Below, piece after piece: positions 8,987 through 19,671 of a stretch of DNA of 64,000 bases. The translations under genes were made by a program, and so were the position numbers. Within the stretch, counting starts at the first letter, position 1; each line of letters begins with the position of its first letter. Below the pieces are notes generated by a model. That model was not told where the DNA came from. It searched no databases and saw only the letters and a program-made list of their open reading frames with translations. Source of the stretch: Armillaria gallica (lineage: Eukaryota > Basidiomycota > Agaricomycetes > Agaricales > Physalacriaceae); the NCBI GenBank assembly GCA_037576215.1, contig JBANDB010000007.1, positions 2,511,001-2,575,000 of the forward strand. Direction: 5' to 3'.

Positions 8987-11900
8987 TTATGGGATTTCTG
9001 TTGCTTTGTACGGCGATTTCGAGCCTGTCGAGGGGTCGTCGTTGCCACCAAACCAATCCCAGTCGAGTGCTTGGTCGTACCAGATTTTTCGACCAGTGAA
9101 TGGGTCCATATAGGACTGCCAATCTCCTGTCTCTTGTCTGGTGCGGTTCACTTTTTCTGCGCGGTATTTGTCGACTAGTTCGTCGGCATCCATGTCATTT
9201 TCCTTTACCCAGCTGTTGGATTCGGGTCCATATCCTTTCCATTTGACGAAGTAGTCTGTAGTCCAGCGCCATGGTTCGCCAGCCTTTCCTCGGACCTTTC
9301 GGTCTCTATGCTCGAGAACCTGCTCGATTTCATAGTGCTCCTCCCCGTCAATAAGATCGGGTGGTGGCGGAGGCGGCTGCTCCTGGTTAGGGAATGCAGG
9401 TGGCGTATAGGGTGTTAGGAGTGATTCGTTGAATACTGGATGGATACGCCAGCCTATGGGGAGTTTTAATTTGTACGCCGAGGCTCCGATCTTGGCGATG
9501 ATAGGGAAGGGGCCCGTTTTTTTGTCTGCAAGTTTTTTCTTCGGACGTGGGAGTGCCAGATTGCTCGTATCGAGCCACACTTTGTCTCCCACCGAGTAAT
9601 CAACTGCAGGTCTTTTCTTTTTGTCGTACTGGGCTTTCATCTGGTCGGCGGCTTTCTTGAGGGCTTGCTTTGCCTCGGCGTGGATTTTCTGTATATTTGA
9701 AACGAAAATGTTTGAGGCCGGTGTTCTGAAGGGTGCTTGGGGTCGTACGGCACCAGGGAGGACCTCGACGATATAGCCATGGGTAACCTCAAAGGGACTT
9801 TTACCCGTTGCGGAGTGGGTGCGGTTATTGTGAGCGAAAGCCACGAGAGAGAGCCATTCCACCCAGTCATTCTGGCGGTGATTGACGAAGATCCGGAGGT
9901 ATTTTTCAACCTCCTGATTCACTCGCTCAGTCTGTCCGTCGGTTTGTGGGTGGTAGGCGGTGGATACGTTTGCCTTGATTTGAAGTAAGTCATAAAGGTC
10001 TTTCATGAACTTGGATACAAACACGGTGCCTCGGTCGCTGATAACGACCTGGGGCATCCCATGTTTGGCGTAAACTTCGTCTCGTAGGATTTTGGCCCAC
10101 CCTTCTGATGACATCTCCGTAGTGCATGCGACTGGTATGATTTCTTTAGAGAAGCGATCGACGATCATTAGGATCGCGTCGAAGCCTTGGCTCTTTGGTA
10201 AACCAGTTACCATGTCGATGGAGATATGAGTCCAGGGTCGGGAGGGTATTGCGTTTGGATGAAGCGGCGCTGCTTTTGCTTGCGTGCTGGATTTGGTTCG
10301 TTGGCACGTCTCGCAGCCACGGACATAATCTTCTATGTCTTTTTTCATCCTGGGCCGCCAGTATTCTCGTAAGACGAGTTCCTTGGTCTTTTCTATGCCG
10401 GGGTGTCCCGCCGTGATGTGGTCGTGAACTTGTGCGATTATTCGGCCTCGTAACGCGTGGTCGGAAGGAACGTAGATGCGGGAGTCATAATAAATTAGCC
10501 CGTCGTCCATTTTCAGTCCTCGGTCGTGGTTAAGGGAAGTCGCAATGTTTTTGTCCCATCGTTGGTGGTCGAGCGTGGCTTGCTTTATCTGGGAATGGGT
10601 TTCCTCGATAGTGGGCATGACTAGTGCCCGGAAATGCTCGGGTTTGAGGACGATAATCTCATCGTTGTCCTCCTTTCCTTGCTCGTGATCTGCTCTGCGA
10701 CTAAGTAAGTCGGCTTTCTTGTTTGCGGTTCCTGATTTGTGGTGAAGCGTGAAGTGGTATTTGGCCAGCTCAGTTACCCACCGCGCTTGTCGCCGGTTGA
10801 GTTTCTGGGGCTTTCGGAAATACTGGAGGTTTTGGTGGTCCGTCCATATTTCGAAGTCCTGAGCTGCGCCCATCAGATAGTGCCTCCACTCGTTGAGCGC
10901 GATCATTATCGCGAGCAGTTCTTTGTCGTAAATTTCGTAATTTCGTTCTGTCGTGGTGAGGGATTTGGATAAAAATGCGACCGGGCACCATTTTCCATCC
11001 TGCTCCTGCGTCAATACCGCACCTATCGCTCCCTCACTTGCATCTGCTTCTATGCGGAATTTTCCATTGTCAGTGGGTATTGCCAGTACCACTTCTTCGG
11101 CTAATAGTCTCTTTAACTCTTCGAAAGCGTCCTGTTGTGTTTTTCCCCATTTCCACGGATCGTTTCCTGTCAGCTGGGTCATCGGCTTGACGACCTTGCT
11201 GTATCCTTTGATGAAACGTCGATAGAAGTTGGTAAAGCCTAAGAATGACTGGAGCTGTACTTTCTTTGTTGGTACAGGCCACTCTGCGATTCCTGCGATC
11301 TTGACTGGGTCCATGCAGATGTTCCCTTCACTGATGATAACTCCCAAGTACTCCGTTTCCAAGGTTTCGAACTCGCACTTCTCTGCTTTAAGGAAGAGCT
11401 TGTTTCGACGGAGGAGTCTTAGAACCTCGCGCGTGATGCGGCGATGTTCCTCCTTGGTTTTGGACATGATAAGGATATCGTCAAGGTAGACTGTGATGGC
11501 ACCTGATGCAATGAGATTTTTGAAAATGTCATTCATCATCCATTGGAAGGTGGCGGGCGAATTGGTAAGCCCGAAGAACATAACCGTGGGTTCGAACAAC
11601 CCCCGATTAGTTCTGAATGCTGCCTTCCATTTGTCGCCACTTTTGATGCGCACATTGTTGTATCCCCATCGAACATCGAGTTTGGAAAAATACTTTGCAC
11701 CCCGTAACTTGTCCATTAGTTCTGAGATTAGTGGAAGTGGATAACGGTTTTTAATCGTCATCTCATTGAGCTTCCTATAATCCTGGACTGGTCGTAGCTT
11801 GCCGTCCTTCTTCTTAACGAAGAAGAATGGCGAGGCCATAGGGGACTTGGATGGTCGTATTCGTCCACTCGAGAGGTTCTCGTCTAAGAACCTGTCGGGT

Positions 11901-13381
11901 TCCGCTTGCTCGTTTCTGTTCAGAGGGTAGACCTTGCAGTCTAGATTGGCGCTTGCGTTTGGAGTGAGTTCAATGGCGTGGTCCCACGTCTTTGGTTCGG
12001 GAAGTTCGTCGAAACTGTCTTTGGCGAACAAGTCTTTGAAATCCCGGCACCATTCTGGGACCATTTCCTCGAATGTCTTGGTCTCTTTTTCTGCATTGGC
12101 CGCAGCAGCTAAGTCATTGGCATGGTGTGCGCGTATGAGAATAGCCCGCGTGAAGTCTATTGCAAGGATTGTGTCGCCCTCTTCCAGTTCTTCGTCCCAC
12201 TTGTCGTCGGGATCCGCATCAGGTAGTACGAATGGGTTTTTGCGGCATTCGCACCGTGCAAACGTTAATCCTCCTGTCTTCCAATTAATAATCGGATTAT
12301 GCTGGGCTAGCCAATCGTGACCGAGGAAGATTTCCTTATCACCGAGATCTGTTACGGCTAGATCTATTCGTTCAGAATGATCCCCGATTTTGAGTTCGAT
12401 CTCGGCATATTTGGTAATTGATCCTCCTGAGTTCTTGGTTCCGTCGGCATTATAGACCGGGATTGGGGCGGCCGTTGGTCGGGTTGGGATGTGGTTTTGT
12501 TTAACGAATTTTTGATTGATGGCGCTGCTGGTGCATCCGCTGTCTACCAGCGCAGTAGTAGCAACTCTGGGAATTGTTCCTGGAGCCCCGAGCATGACGG
12601 GGATCACCAAGTCTTTCCCTTTGCTGCTTAGTGCGCTGATAAGTCGTTTTGGTTCCTGTAGTTCGTGAAGCCACCAGAGTGCATCAATTCGCTTCATCCC
12701 CCTCATTGCTTCGATCATTGAGTCAACGACCTCTTCCGCGCGTGCCTTGTGAATCCAGTTCTTGAGGATTGCCTTTGCTTCTGACTCCGTCCGCGCTTGT
12801 ACTACGCCGCGTAGAGTCCACTCTGCTCCGAATGGTTTGAGCCATTCTCTATAGGTCTGTCCCTTTGTATAGGTGCGGGACAGTTGTGGGGCCTCTTCAA
12901 CCTTCGCGTCGCCCCATACGGGCGCGACTACCGTCGGCGAGGTCACCGCATTTTCTAAGTCTAAAGGGGTTAAATTAGCATTCTTGTTCATCATGAAACT
13001 GGTAATGTCCTCGTCGTCAGGTACTTCAATGAAAGCTACCTGATGCCCCCTTTGCACTGCCTGGGCGCTAGCAGCTTCCGAACCTGCGGCTTTCTGGTCG
13101 GTCATGGAACAGGAGTAGCTTTCTGCGAAGGAGTCCCCCCGTGATGGGGCGACGGGTTGGGCTGGCACTGCTGTACAACGATTGCCTACGCTTCTCACCG
13201 TTGCATAGCGGTCGCCTTCACCTGGTTCCCCCGAGCCCGTCTCTGTGATGACCGGGATCCTCGTTTCATTCGGTGTTCCCCCTTCGTCAGGTCGCCCTAC
13301 GTCTCGATAGGCGTTGGCAACTGATCGGGGGCACTTACCCGACTCCGGGTCGTCCTCTTGGTTCTTCAGGACGGAGGGCAA
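8987..13381 (-). CDS. pol: Element 2 pol polyprotein: protease, RT, RNase H, integrase, chromodomain
   Basis: This is an open frame of 1,464 codons. Its first codon as given is TTG, and the frame is open further upstream, so pol is probably translated as an extension of gag. Domains in order are: aspartic protease (DSG near residue 280), RT with YLDD near 632, RNase H (EADAS near 778), the integrase HHCC finger (about 987-1026), the integrase core with candidate catalytic residues near D1056, D1116 and E1152, and a C-terminal chromodomain (about 1349-1405, DYFVKWKGYGPESNSWV). All key residues are present and no stop interrupts it. The chromodomain probably targets integration to heterochromatin, as known for chromoviruses. 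It is a close relative of element 1 pol. Confidence 0.95.
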   Translation of the reverse strand: MPSVLKNQEDDPESGKCPRSVANAYRDVGRPDEGGTPNETRIPVITETGSGEPGEGDRYATVRSVGNRCTAVPAQPVAPSRGDSFAESYSCSMTDQKAAGSEAASAQAVQRGHQVAFIEVPDDEDITSFMMNKNANLTPLDLENAVTSPTVVAPVWGDAKVEEAPQLSRTYTKGQTYREWLKPFGAEWTLRGVVQARTESEAKAILKNWIHKARAEEVVDSMIEAMRGMKRIDALWWLHELQEPKRLISALSSKGKDLVIPVMLGAPGTIPRVATTALVDSGCTSSAINQKFVKQNHIPTRPTAAPIPVYNADGTKNSGGSITKYAEIELKIGDHSERIDLAVTDLGDKEIFLGHDWLAQHNPIINWKTGGLTFARCECRKNPFVLPDADPDDKWDEELEEGDTILAIDFTRAILIRAHHANDLAAAANAEKETKTFEEMVPEWCRDFKDLFAKDSFDELPEPKTWDHAIELTPNASANLDCKVYPLNRNEQAEPDRFLDENLSSGRIRPSKSPMASPFFFVKKKDGKLRPVQDYRKLNEMTIKNRYPLPLISELMDKLRGAKYFSKLDVRWGYNNVRIKSGDKWKAAFRTNRGLFEPTVMFFGLTNSPATFQWMMNDIFKNLIASGAITVYLDDILIMSKTKEEHRRITREVLRLLRRNKLFLKAEKCEFETLETEYLGVIISEGNICMDPVKIAGIAEWPVPTKKVQLQSFLGFTNFYRRFIKGYSKVVKPMTQLTGNDPWKWGKTQQDAFEELKRLLAEEVVLAIPTDNGKFRIEADASEGAIGAVLTQEQDGKWCPVAFLSKSLTTTERNYEIYDKELLAIMIALNEWRHYLMGAAQDFEIWTDHQNLQYFRKPQKLNRRQARWVTELAKYHFTLHHKSGTANKKADLLSRRADHEQGKEDNDEIIVLKPEHFRALVMPTIEETHSQIKQATLDHQRWDKNIATSLNHDRGLKMDDGLIYYDSRIYVPSDHALRGRIIAQVHDHITAGHPGIEKTKELVLREYWRPRMKKDIEDYVRGCETCQRTKSSTQAKAAPLHPNAIPSRPWTHISIDMVTGLPKSQGFDAILMIVDRFSKEIIPVACTTEMSSEGWAKILRDEVYAKHGMPQVVISDRGTVFVSKFMKDLYDLLQIKANVSTAYHPQTDGQTERVNQEVEKYLRIFVNHRQNDWVEWLSLVAFAHNNRTHSATGKSPFEVTHGYIVEVLPGAVRPQAPFRTPASNIFVSNIQKIHAEAKQALKKAADQMKAQYDKKKRPAVDYSVGDKVWLDTSNLALPRPKKKLADKKTGPFPIIAKIGASAYKLKLPIGWRIHPVFNESLLTPYTPPAFPNQEQPPPPPPDLIDGEEHYEIEQVLEHRDRKVRGKAGEPWRWTTDYFVKWKGYGPESNSWVKENDMDADELVDKYRAEKVNRTRQETGDWQSYMDPFTGRKIWYDQALDWDWFGGNDDPSTGSKSPYKATEIP

Positions 13382-14211
13382 GTAGATCCCTTCCTTCGTC
13401 GTCTTGTTTGGAGTCTTGGCGTCGTAATCTCTAGCGTTCGAGGCCTCATCCGATAATCCTAAGTCGAGTGTTTCGTCCTTAGCTTGTCCAGTGTTACGGG
13501 AGCTGGCCTCCGTGGTTAGAGTCTTGGCGTCGCGATCTCTGTCGTTCGAGGCCTCATCCGATAATCCTAAGTCGCCTTTGTGGTCGTCCTTAGCTTTTCT
13601 ATGTTCAGCGTTGCGGGTGCTGTCATCCGTTGCTGTCTTCAGAGCCCCGTCGTGGGATTTACACTCTGCAGCCTGTGTGCAAGTCTCTTTTACCAGAGGA
13701 GGTTTCGCCGTAGCTATTCCTCGAAACTCCCTGCGCGGCAGGGACTCCGTAGAGCTGCAATTTCAGGCAGAGGACGTTTACGCGGGAGCGTAGCTGTCTG
13801 CTCTCCTGCCCCATCTGGTCGGGCATTCGTCACTGCGGCTTGAAACTCCCCTAGGGAAGGCCTCGACTGGTGCTTCGCCGTTATGATGGGTGTCACTATG
13901 GTGGGTGACTCATCGCCTCGAGCTTTCGTCTGTAATAGATTACTCGCCGGGCGTCGAACCGATAGCTCTGTGACTACCGCGCTCGTTCCTAGGATCGTCG
14001 ATGGTCCAACTATCGCGATAGTCGCTTCGTTAGGCGTAGATAAGACCGCTTTGTTAGGCGGAATGTTGGTCGCTTCGTTAGGCGAAAGGTGATTCTTGCT
14101 TGGTTTCTGGTCTGGTTGCGAAGTCGCGGGTATATTCGAATGCGCGGTTGTTACTACAGGCGATATATAAGTACATGAGTCGAGTGAAAATGGCGTACCA
14201 GCCGAAACCAA
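13382..14211 (-). pseudogene. Element 2 gag-pol junction and pol N-terminal spacer, apparent frameshift
   Basis: A frame starting at 14,211 and ending at 13,714 has the spacer signature SPTIVTPIITAKHQSRP. This resembles SPTIATPAIMMDGQSPSG in element 1 pol, so it is the true pol N-terminus. The pol frame that continues to 8,987 is open upstream to about 13,740 in a different frame. The two meet at about 13.71-13.75 kb, so one indel there probably breaks pol in this copy. The region is low-complexity (Asp, Lys, Thr, Ser) and holds a tandem duplication. Confidence 0.55.
13411..13626 (-). repeat. Tandem direct repeat, period 108 bp, in pol spacer
   Basis: GAGTCTTGGCGTCG occurs at 13,411 and 13,519. 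It is followed in both copies by the shared blocks GTTCGAGGCCTCATCCGATA and ATCCTAAGTCG. The period is exactly 36 codons, so the duplication keeps the pol frame. Confidence 0.85.
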
Positions 14212-14243
14212 GTCCTGATTTGCCGAATAGATCGAATCGTTAT

Positions 14244-16547
14244 CTAGACGGCGTTTTCTTTTACTTCTGTAATTGTTGAGAGGCCCTCCTTTCTGTCCCA
14301 GTAAGTATGTGCACGTCGCAAAGACTCAGCTCGGGTTTTGGGCGCGGTAGGGCAGTCTCGCTTGAAGTGGCCTTTCTTGCCACATCCGAAGCATACCGTG
14401 TCCGCCGTGGCAACGTCGATATTCATCGGTTGTCCACGCCCTCCGTAAGTTGTCCCTGTCACCGGTCTAGTTATCGGCGCAGGGGCCCTGGTTTGACCGC
14501 CCTGTACAGGCGCAGTCGGTTTCTGAAATTGTGGTCGTGGCGGTCCTGTCGTTCCTTCTGCCTGCTTGAGGCACCAATTGAGATCTATGCGGAGTAGGCG
14601 AGCTTTCCATGCAGGGTAGTCGACTGGCACATCACCGTCTGATGAGTATATCATATTTTTGCTCGATTGACGGGCGGCCTTCTTGATCTGGTGGAGCATT
14701 ACCTGATCGTTGTTTCGTACCCCGGCAAAGTAGGCTAGCTCTTCGAATAGCTGGAAGAACCTGTCGCCGTCTTTGTGCTCCGACTGCTTCAGCCTTTCTC
14801 ACTGCGCGTACTTGATCTGCGAGTCAGCATCCTTCCAAAACCTGCTGTTGAGTTCCGTCTGGAACTCATCGTAGGTTGGATACTTTTGCTCGCCGTCTGC
14901 TGTCTTTCCTATGACTTTGGAGCACAACTGCCACCACCTTTCGGCTTCCCCTGCGAGTCGAGAAACACAGAAGACGACTCGGTGTGGGTGTTGGTGGAAG
15001 TGCCGGTTAAAGACCTCGAAGTGTAGTTCACACTTCAGGAAGAAGCGAGCGATGTCGTCTGAGTCCCCTGAGAAATTGTCGACCTCTTTCAGTATTTTTG
15101 GCTTGAAGTCGTCGTAGGGGGCTATCGCTCCAGCTTGCAATTCCCAAGGTATGGGTGGATCTGGCATTGCTGGCGGAGCTGGGAATCGTGGGAGCATTAC
15201 CCGTACTGGTGGTGCGGGAGGTGGCTGTGCAGGTTGCCCGCCGCCTCCACCGCCTCCACCAGCTCCATTAGCTCCAGCGAATGGTAGGTACCCGGATGTG
15301 TACGTCCCTGGTGCCGCCATTCTTGTCGTATAGACGAAGGTGTTAGTGACTCGGGGGGGCGCTACTGGGGGCTCATCTGGCATGGGTTCCTGGACCTCCA
15401 TCTCTAATGCGGCTTCTTCATAATCGGGCCATTCCTCGATTATGGCATCCGGGTGAACACTGTTCCATAGGGCGCGAGCATTTCGCTCCGCCTCATATTG
15501 TAAGATCTCGTCTGCCGGTAGACCTCAGTTCTTCTTCATAAAATAGTCGTTTCCGGCTGGGGTCTCTCCCCAAATCCGGGAAAACGGTAATTCAAAAGCG
15601 AAATAGTTATAAATGTTCAAAAAGGTCGCTTGCCTTAATATAGCGGGAGTAGGGACTGTGGGGTCATCGTCTGTTTGATTATAAAAATTGATGGCATCAG
15701 TTAGCGTCATCATCACTGGGGTAGTAGGGGCTGTTGTTGCGCGTCTGCTCGGAGGTCGACTCGGGGATTCCATCCATTCGGACTCCGAACGGGGTAGGGG
15801 GACGGTTCGTTCGTGGGTTAACGACAGTGGACGACTCGCTGAGCTCGGGCTCCTGCTGTGGCTGGTTCCGGAGTGAGTTGGCGAGTCGCTCCCAAGCACT
15901 TGCTCGAGGGGGGCGATTCCCGGACCTCCTTGGCTGTGCTCTCCAACCGCTTCGCCTTGGTGGTGCGGGGTTAGAGGGGCCGGCGACTGGTTCCTCAATG
16001 CGTACAGGCTCGAGTGTTGACTCCCGAATCTGTACGGGGACATCCCACGTGGTAAGGGTTGTTCCGAACCTTCCGATGGGTACGCAGTACTCGGGCGAAG
16101 GGGCGTCGCGGTGCGGGAAAAAGGCGCTGTAGGGGACATCATAGTTATCCCAGAACTCTGCGGCAGTGATGTTGGCTGTGGATGGTGTAACATGGTGCCT
16201 GCTAGTCCCTGGGCCATGATCGGTTGCTGGGACGTTGGGTCCTCTGTTGCGGCCCATGCTGGGTCGCCTCCTATTGGTGGTGACTCGGGTGTCCGTGTCG
16301 GGTGAGGGAGTTCGAGGGACAAGCGAGGCATAATAGGTGGCGGGATGCTCGGCGGTGATGTCGACATCGGCCGGGGCCCTTCCGGTAGGGGTAGTAGGTT
16401 GTCTCTCCGGGATGACGGGAGAAACCTGCTCAGAAACGTCCTCCTCCGCGTCGTCGACTCCTGTCCTAGCGAACTGGTTGATTGGAATCGGCCGTCGCGG
16501 TATGGGTGCGAAGAGTCGGGGTGGCTGCTGCTCGAGCGGGATGCCAT
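14244..16547 (-). pseudogene. gag: Element 2 gag with two in-frame TGA codons
   Basis: A single reading frame runs from the first ATG at 16,547 to the stop at 14,244, about 768 codons, and is interrupted only by TGA at 15,527-15,525 and 14,801-14,799. The N-terminal third is Ser/Pro/Arg-rich. The middle is the retrotransposon gag core (EVDNFSGDSDDIARFFLKCE and GEAERWWQLCS). The C-terminal part has the CCHC knuckle CFGCGKKGHFKRDC. Both TGA codons fit CGA-to-TGA transitions, since the protein reads on in frame on each side. It overlaps the membrane ORF in another frame. Confidence 0.85.
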
Positions 16548-16722
16548 TTGTGTTATCTGTAATGACTGAGGGGGTCGTTCGGTGCTCCTCTTCTTGTCGT
16601 CGGAGCTGTAGTTGTCTTGTCCTATAGCGGAACCTGACTGCAAGAATGAGGGCAATGGAGACGAGAGTGGCGCTTGGTATTCCTAGTGCGATTGCTATAA
16701 TCCGAGCGTCGTCGTTCTCCAT
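15697..16722 (-). CDS. Element 2 accessory membrane ORF overprinting gag
   Basis: This 341-residue frame starts with the ATG at 16,722, about 30 bases after the PBS. Its N-terminus has seven polar residues, then one hydrophobic segment (about residues 8-30, GIPSATLVSIALILAV), an Arg/Gln-rich stretch, and a long Pro/Arg/Thr-rich tail ending in acidic residues. It overlaps gag in the +1 frame, and the gag ATG lies 175 nt downstream. The counterpart in element 1 has the same order and spacing (178 nt). It has no stop in this copy, although gag below it has two. The product is unknown, possibly a membrane anchor or particle-release factor. Confidence 0.6.
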   Translation of the reverse strand: MENDDARIIAIALGIPSATLVSIALILAVRFRYRTRQLQLRRQEEEHRTTPSVITDNTNGIPLEQQPPRLFAPIPRRPIPINQFARTGVDDAEEDVSEQVSPVIPERQPTTPTGRAPADVDITAEHPATYYASLVPRTPSPDTDTRVTTNRRRPSMGRNRGPNVPATDHGPGTSRHHVTPSTANITAAEFWDNYDVPYSAFFPHRDAPSPEYCVPIGRFGTTLTTWDVPVQIRESTLEPVRIEEPVAGPSNPAPPRRSGWRAQPRRSGNRPPRASAWERLANSLRNQPQQEPELSESSTVVNPRTNRPPTPFGVRMDGIPESTSEQTRNNSPYYPSDDDAN

Positions 16723-16749
16723 GGGGGTTCTGAAGCGGAATCAGTAAAG

Positions 16750-16763
16750 TAGCTTTGAGCTAA
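16750..16763 (-). other. Element 2 primer-binding site, self-priming type
   Basis: On the minus strand TTAGCTCAAAGCTA starts one base after the 5' LTR. It is the perfect 14-nt reverse complement of TAGCTTTGAGCTAA, which begins about 34 nt downstream of TATATAAG within the LTR (plus-strand 16,910-16,923, TATA at 16,950-16,957). No tRNA-type TGG is present. Confidence 0.8.
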
Positions 16764-16764
16764 T

Positions 16765-17232
16765 TGTAAGACCCGAACTCCAACCAAAAGGTGAATAGAT
16801 CGGCTGTATCGCATTCGTACAGTCACCGTCTAGCCCTTGTGGATGATTGGTGCTCAAGACTCACTTTAGGAGCTCTTCGGCAAAGGAAGGTGTTCGGTAT
16901 GAATAAACTTTAGCTCAAAGCTAGGGAAATACAGGCTTTGAGTAAGCTACTTATATACTAAAGTCAGGATCCGTAAAAGGTACTAAGATGAGGCTACCGT
17001 GTTAGAAAGTGAATAAGCCAAATACACGATAGCCGAGAATAAGGCGTGCTCAAGACGTGTTAAGTCGTGTTGAGTACGTGTCGCGTACATGTCGACCGAG
17101 TGTGACGTGTTAGCGATGTGAAGATTTATGAAGACTCCCCGGGAGTCGCAGATCTAAGGAAGGTGGTGAGTCATCTTATCTTATCTATCCGAGATAAGAT
17201 AAGATAAGGAAAAAAGTGAATAAATCGTAACA
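16765..17232 (-). repeat. Element 2 5' LTR (468 bp)
   Basis: This is the second LTR of element 2, the 5' one by transcription direction. It carries the TATATAAG box (16,950-16,957), the putative R start at 16,923 and the same 12-bp GATAAG inverted repeat as the other LTR. It differs from 7,962-8,428 at three CpG sites and by one extra G. Confidence 0.95.
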
Positions 17233-19671
17233 CAGTGGATGATGAATGATATCTTTCGAGACCTGATTGGAGAAGGGAGGGTCACGATCTATCTCGACGA
17301 CATCTTGATCTTCTCGAAAGATCTCCAGGAGCATCGACGGATCGTGAAGCATGTCCTTCAATGCCTCCGCGACAATAAACTATTCCTTAAAGCGGAGAAA
17401 TGCGAGTTCGAAGTACTTGAGACGGAATATCTCGGCGTAATCATTAGCGAGAATTCCATACGGATGGACCCCGTTAAGATTGCTGGGATCGCCGAATGGC
17501 CAACCCCCCGCCGGAAGAAGGAACTACAGTCGTTCCTGGGATTCACAAACTTTTACCGAAAATTTATCAGAATGTATTCGAAGGTTGTGCGACCCCTCAC
17601 CCAATTGACCGGCAACGCCGAGTGGAAATGGACCCAGACACAGGATGCCGCCTTTCAAGAGCTGAAACGACGCATGGCAGAGGACGTTGTCCTCGCCATT
17701 CCCACCAACGACGATCCCTTCAGGGTTGAGGCAGATGCAAGCGAAGGGGCAGTAGGGGCAGTGCTCAGCCAGAGGCAAAACGGGATATGGCGACCAGTAG
17801 CCTTCATGTCTAAATCCCTTAGCGCCACCGAACGGAACTACGAGATCTACGACAAGGAATTGCTCGCCATAATGCTTGCACTCTCCGAATGGCGCCATTA
17901 CCTGATGGGCGCCAAGGAGAATGTGGAGATCTGGACAGATCATCAAAATCTCCAATACTTCTGACTTCCGCAAAAACTGAACCGACGTCAAGCTCGCTGG
18001 GTAACAGAGCTCGCCGAATACCACTTCACGCTCCATCACAAGCCCGGCACCCAGAATGTAAAAGCGGACTTACTCTCCTGACGAAGTGACCACGACCAGG
18101 GTACCCAAGACAATGACAATCTAGTCGTCCTCAAAGCCGCCCACTTCAGAGCGCTAATAATGCCAACAGCGACAGAGACGCAGCAAGCAGTTGAAGAAGC
18201 GGTCCGACAGGAGGAACTTTGGGACGAGGGCGTAGCAGCCTCATTAGCCCATGAACGAGGGATCTCCCGCCAAGGCGGACTCCTCTATTACGATGGAAGG
18301 ATTTACGTTCCCCGCAAGAAGGCGCTATGGGGCGAAATCATATCTCAATATCACAACCACATCACCGCCGGACACCCAGGGATCGAAAAGACAAAGGAGT
18401 TAATACTCCGCGACTACTGGTGGCCAAAATTGAAAAAGGACGTAGAGGCATACGTAAAAGGATGTGAGACGTGTCAAAGGACCAAATCGGACACCCACGC
18501 GAAAGCAGCCCCGCTGCACCCGAACGAAGTACCTACCGCCCCGTGGACCCATATATCTGTCGATATGGTCACCGGTCTCCCCGACTCCAACGGCCATGAC
18601 GCCATGCTCGTCGTCGTCAACAGATTCTCAAAGGCGATCATCCCCATCGCCTGCAACGTCGAGCTATCCGCAGAAGGATGGGCGCGACTACTTCACGATC
18701 AAGTCTATGCACGACACGGCATGCCCCAAGTCGTCATCTCTGATCGAGGGCCGCAGTTCGTCTCCAAGTTCATGAAGGAACTATATCGGCTGCTCAACAT
18801 CACGCAAAATGCGTCGACGGCTTTCCACCCCCAGACGGACGGCCAGACGGAGCGAGTCAATCAAGAGATCATCAAATATCTCCAGATATTCGTGAACTAG
18901 AGACAAAACGACTGGAGTGACTGGTTGCTGTTGGCAGAGTTTGCCCACAACAACCGAATACATAGTGCCACGGGGAAGAGTCCCTTTATGGTACTCTATG
19001 GACGGAACCCAAGAATAGTACCAGACGCTCAGCGCGCATCACCCCTAGCGAACCCCGCCGCAGATAACTTCGCTAAAACCATGACCCAAATCCACGCGGA
19101 AACCGAGAAAGCCCTCCATGAGGCTGCTGAACGAATGAAGAGTCAGTACGATAAACGCCGCCGCGACACGCACGCATATCAGATCAACGACCGCGTCTGG
19201 CTTGACGCCACTAACCTGAACCTTCCCCGCCCAAAGAAGAAATTGGACGACAAGCGGGTCGGCCTGTTCCAGATCCTCGAAAAGGCGGGTGCTAGCGCAT
19301 ATAAGCTAAAGCTGCCCCCGCACTGGAGGATTCACCCTCGCTTCAATGAGAAATTGCTCACACCGTATGCACCCCCGGCATTCCCTAATCAAGAACTACC
19401 ACCACCGCCACCACCCGAACTCATCGAAGATGAAGAACAGTATGAGATCGAGGTAGTTCTCGATGCAAAAACCAGACGAATACGTGGAAAACGTGGACAG
19501 AAGTCCAGAACAACAACGGATTACTTCGTCCAGTGGAAGGGGTGGATGCGAGAGCATAATTCATGGGTAAGGGAAGAGGACATGGCCAACGCGCGCGAGG
19601 CCGTGGCCGACTTTGAGAACCGGGGACATGCCATACGAGCAGTCGGGACGCCTGCCTTAACGGGGGGGTGA
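17233..19671 (+). pseudogene. pol: Element 1 pol, third segment: RT end, RNase H, integrase, chromodomain
   Basis: Pol resumes after the CAGTG duplication with WMMNDIFRDL and the RT catalytic YLDDIL. RNase H (EADASEGAVGAVL), the integrase finger (GHPGIEKTKELILRDYW, CETCQRTKS), the integrase core (ISVDMVTGL, VISDRG, TERVNQE) and a chromodomain (DYFVQWKGWMREHNSWV) follow. In-frame stops are TGA at 17,962 and 18,079 (both at expected Arg codons) and TAG at 18,898. The terminal stop TGA at 19,669-19,671 abuts the 3' LTR and overlaps the polypurine tract. Confidence 0.95.
19661..19671 (+). other. Element 1 polypurine tract
   Basis: Seven G residues followed by TGA lie immediately before the 3' LTR start at 19,672. 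The pol stop codon is part of the tract. Confidence 0.75.

Larger units (their letters stand above)
7962..17232 (-). mobile_element. Element 2: Ty3/gypsy chromovirus nested in element 1, minus strand
   Basis: This is a complete 9,271-bp element flanked by CAGTG at 7,957-7,961 and 17,233-17,237. Its 467/468-bp LTRs differ by three CpG transitions and one 1-bp indel, so insertion was recent. Read on the minus strand the order is 5' LTR, self-priming PBS, membrane ORF overlapping gag, pol with a C-terminal chromodomain, a 3' region of about 560 bp, polypurine tract and 3' LTR. Its LTR shares the first 20-odd bases (TGTTACGATTTATTCAC...) with element 1, so the two are related lineages. Pol is intact over 1,464 codons; gag has two TGA stops. 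Confidence 0.95.

Noticed and set aside
8746..9099. 117-codon plus-strand frame with hydrophobic segments
   Set aside because: It runs antisense to the end of element 2 pol and through the 3' repeat. It has no counterpart in element 1 and no family.
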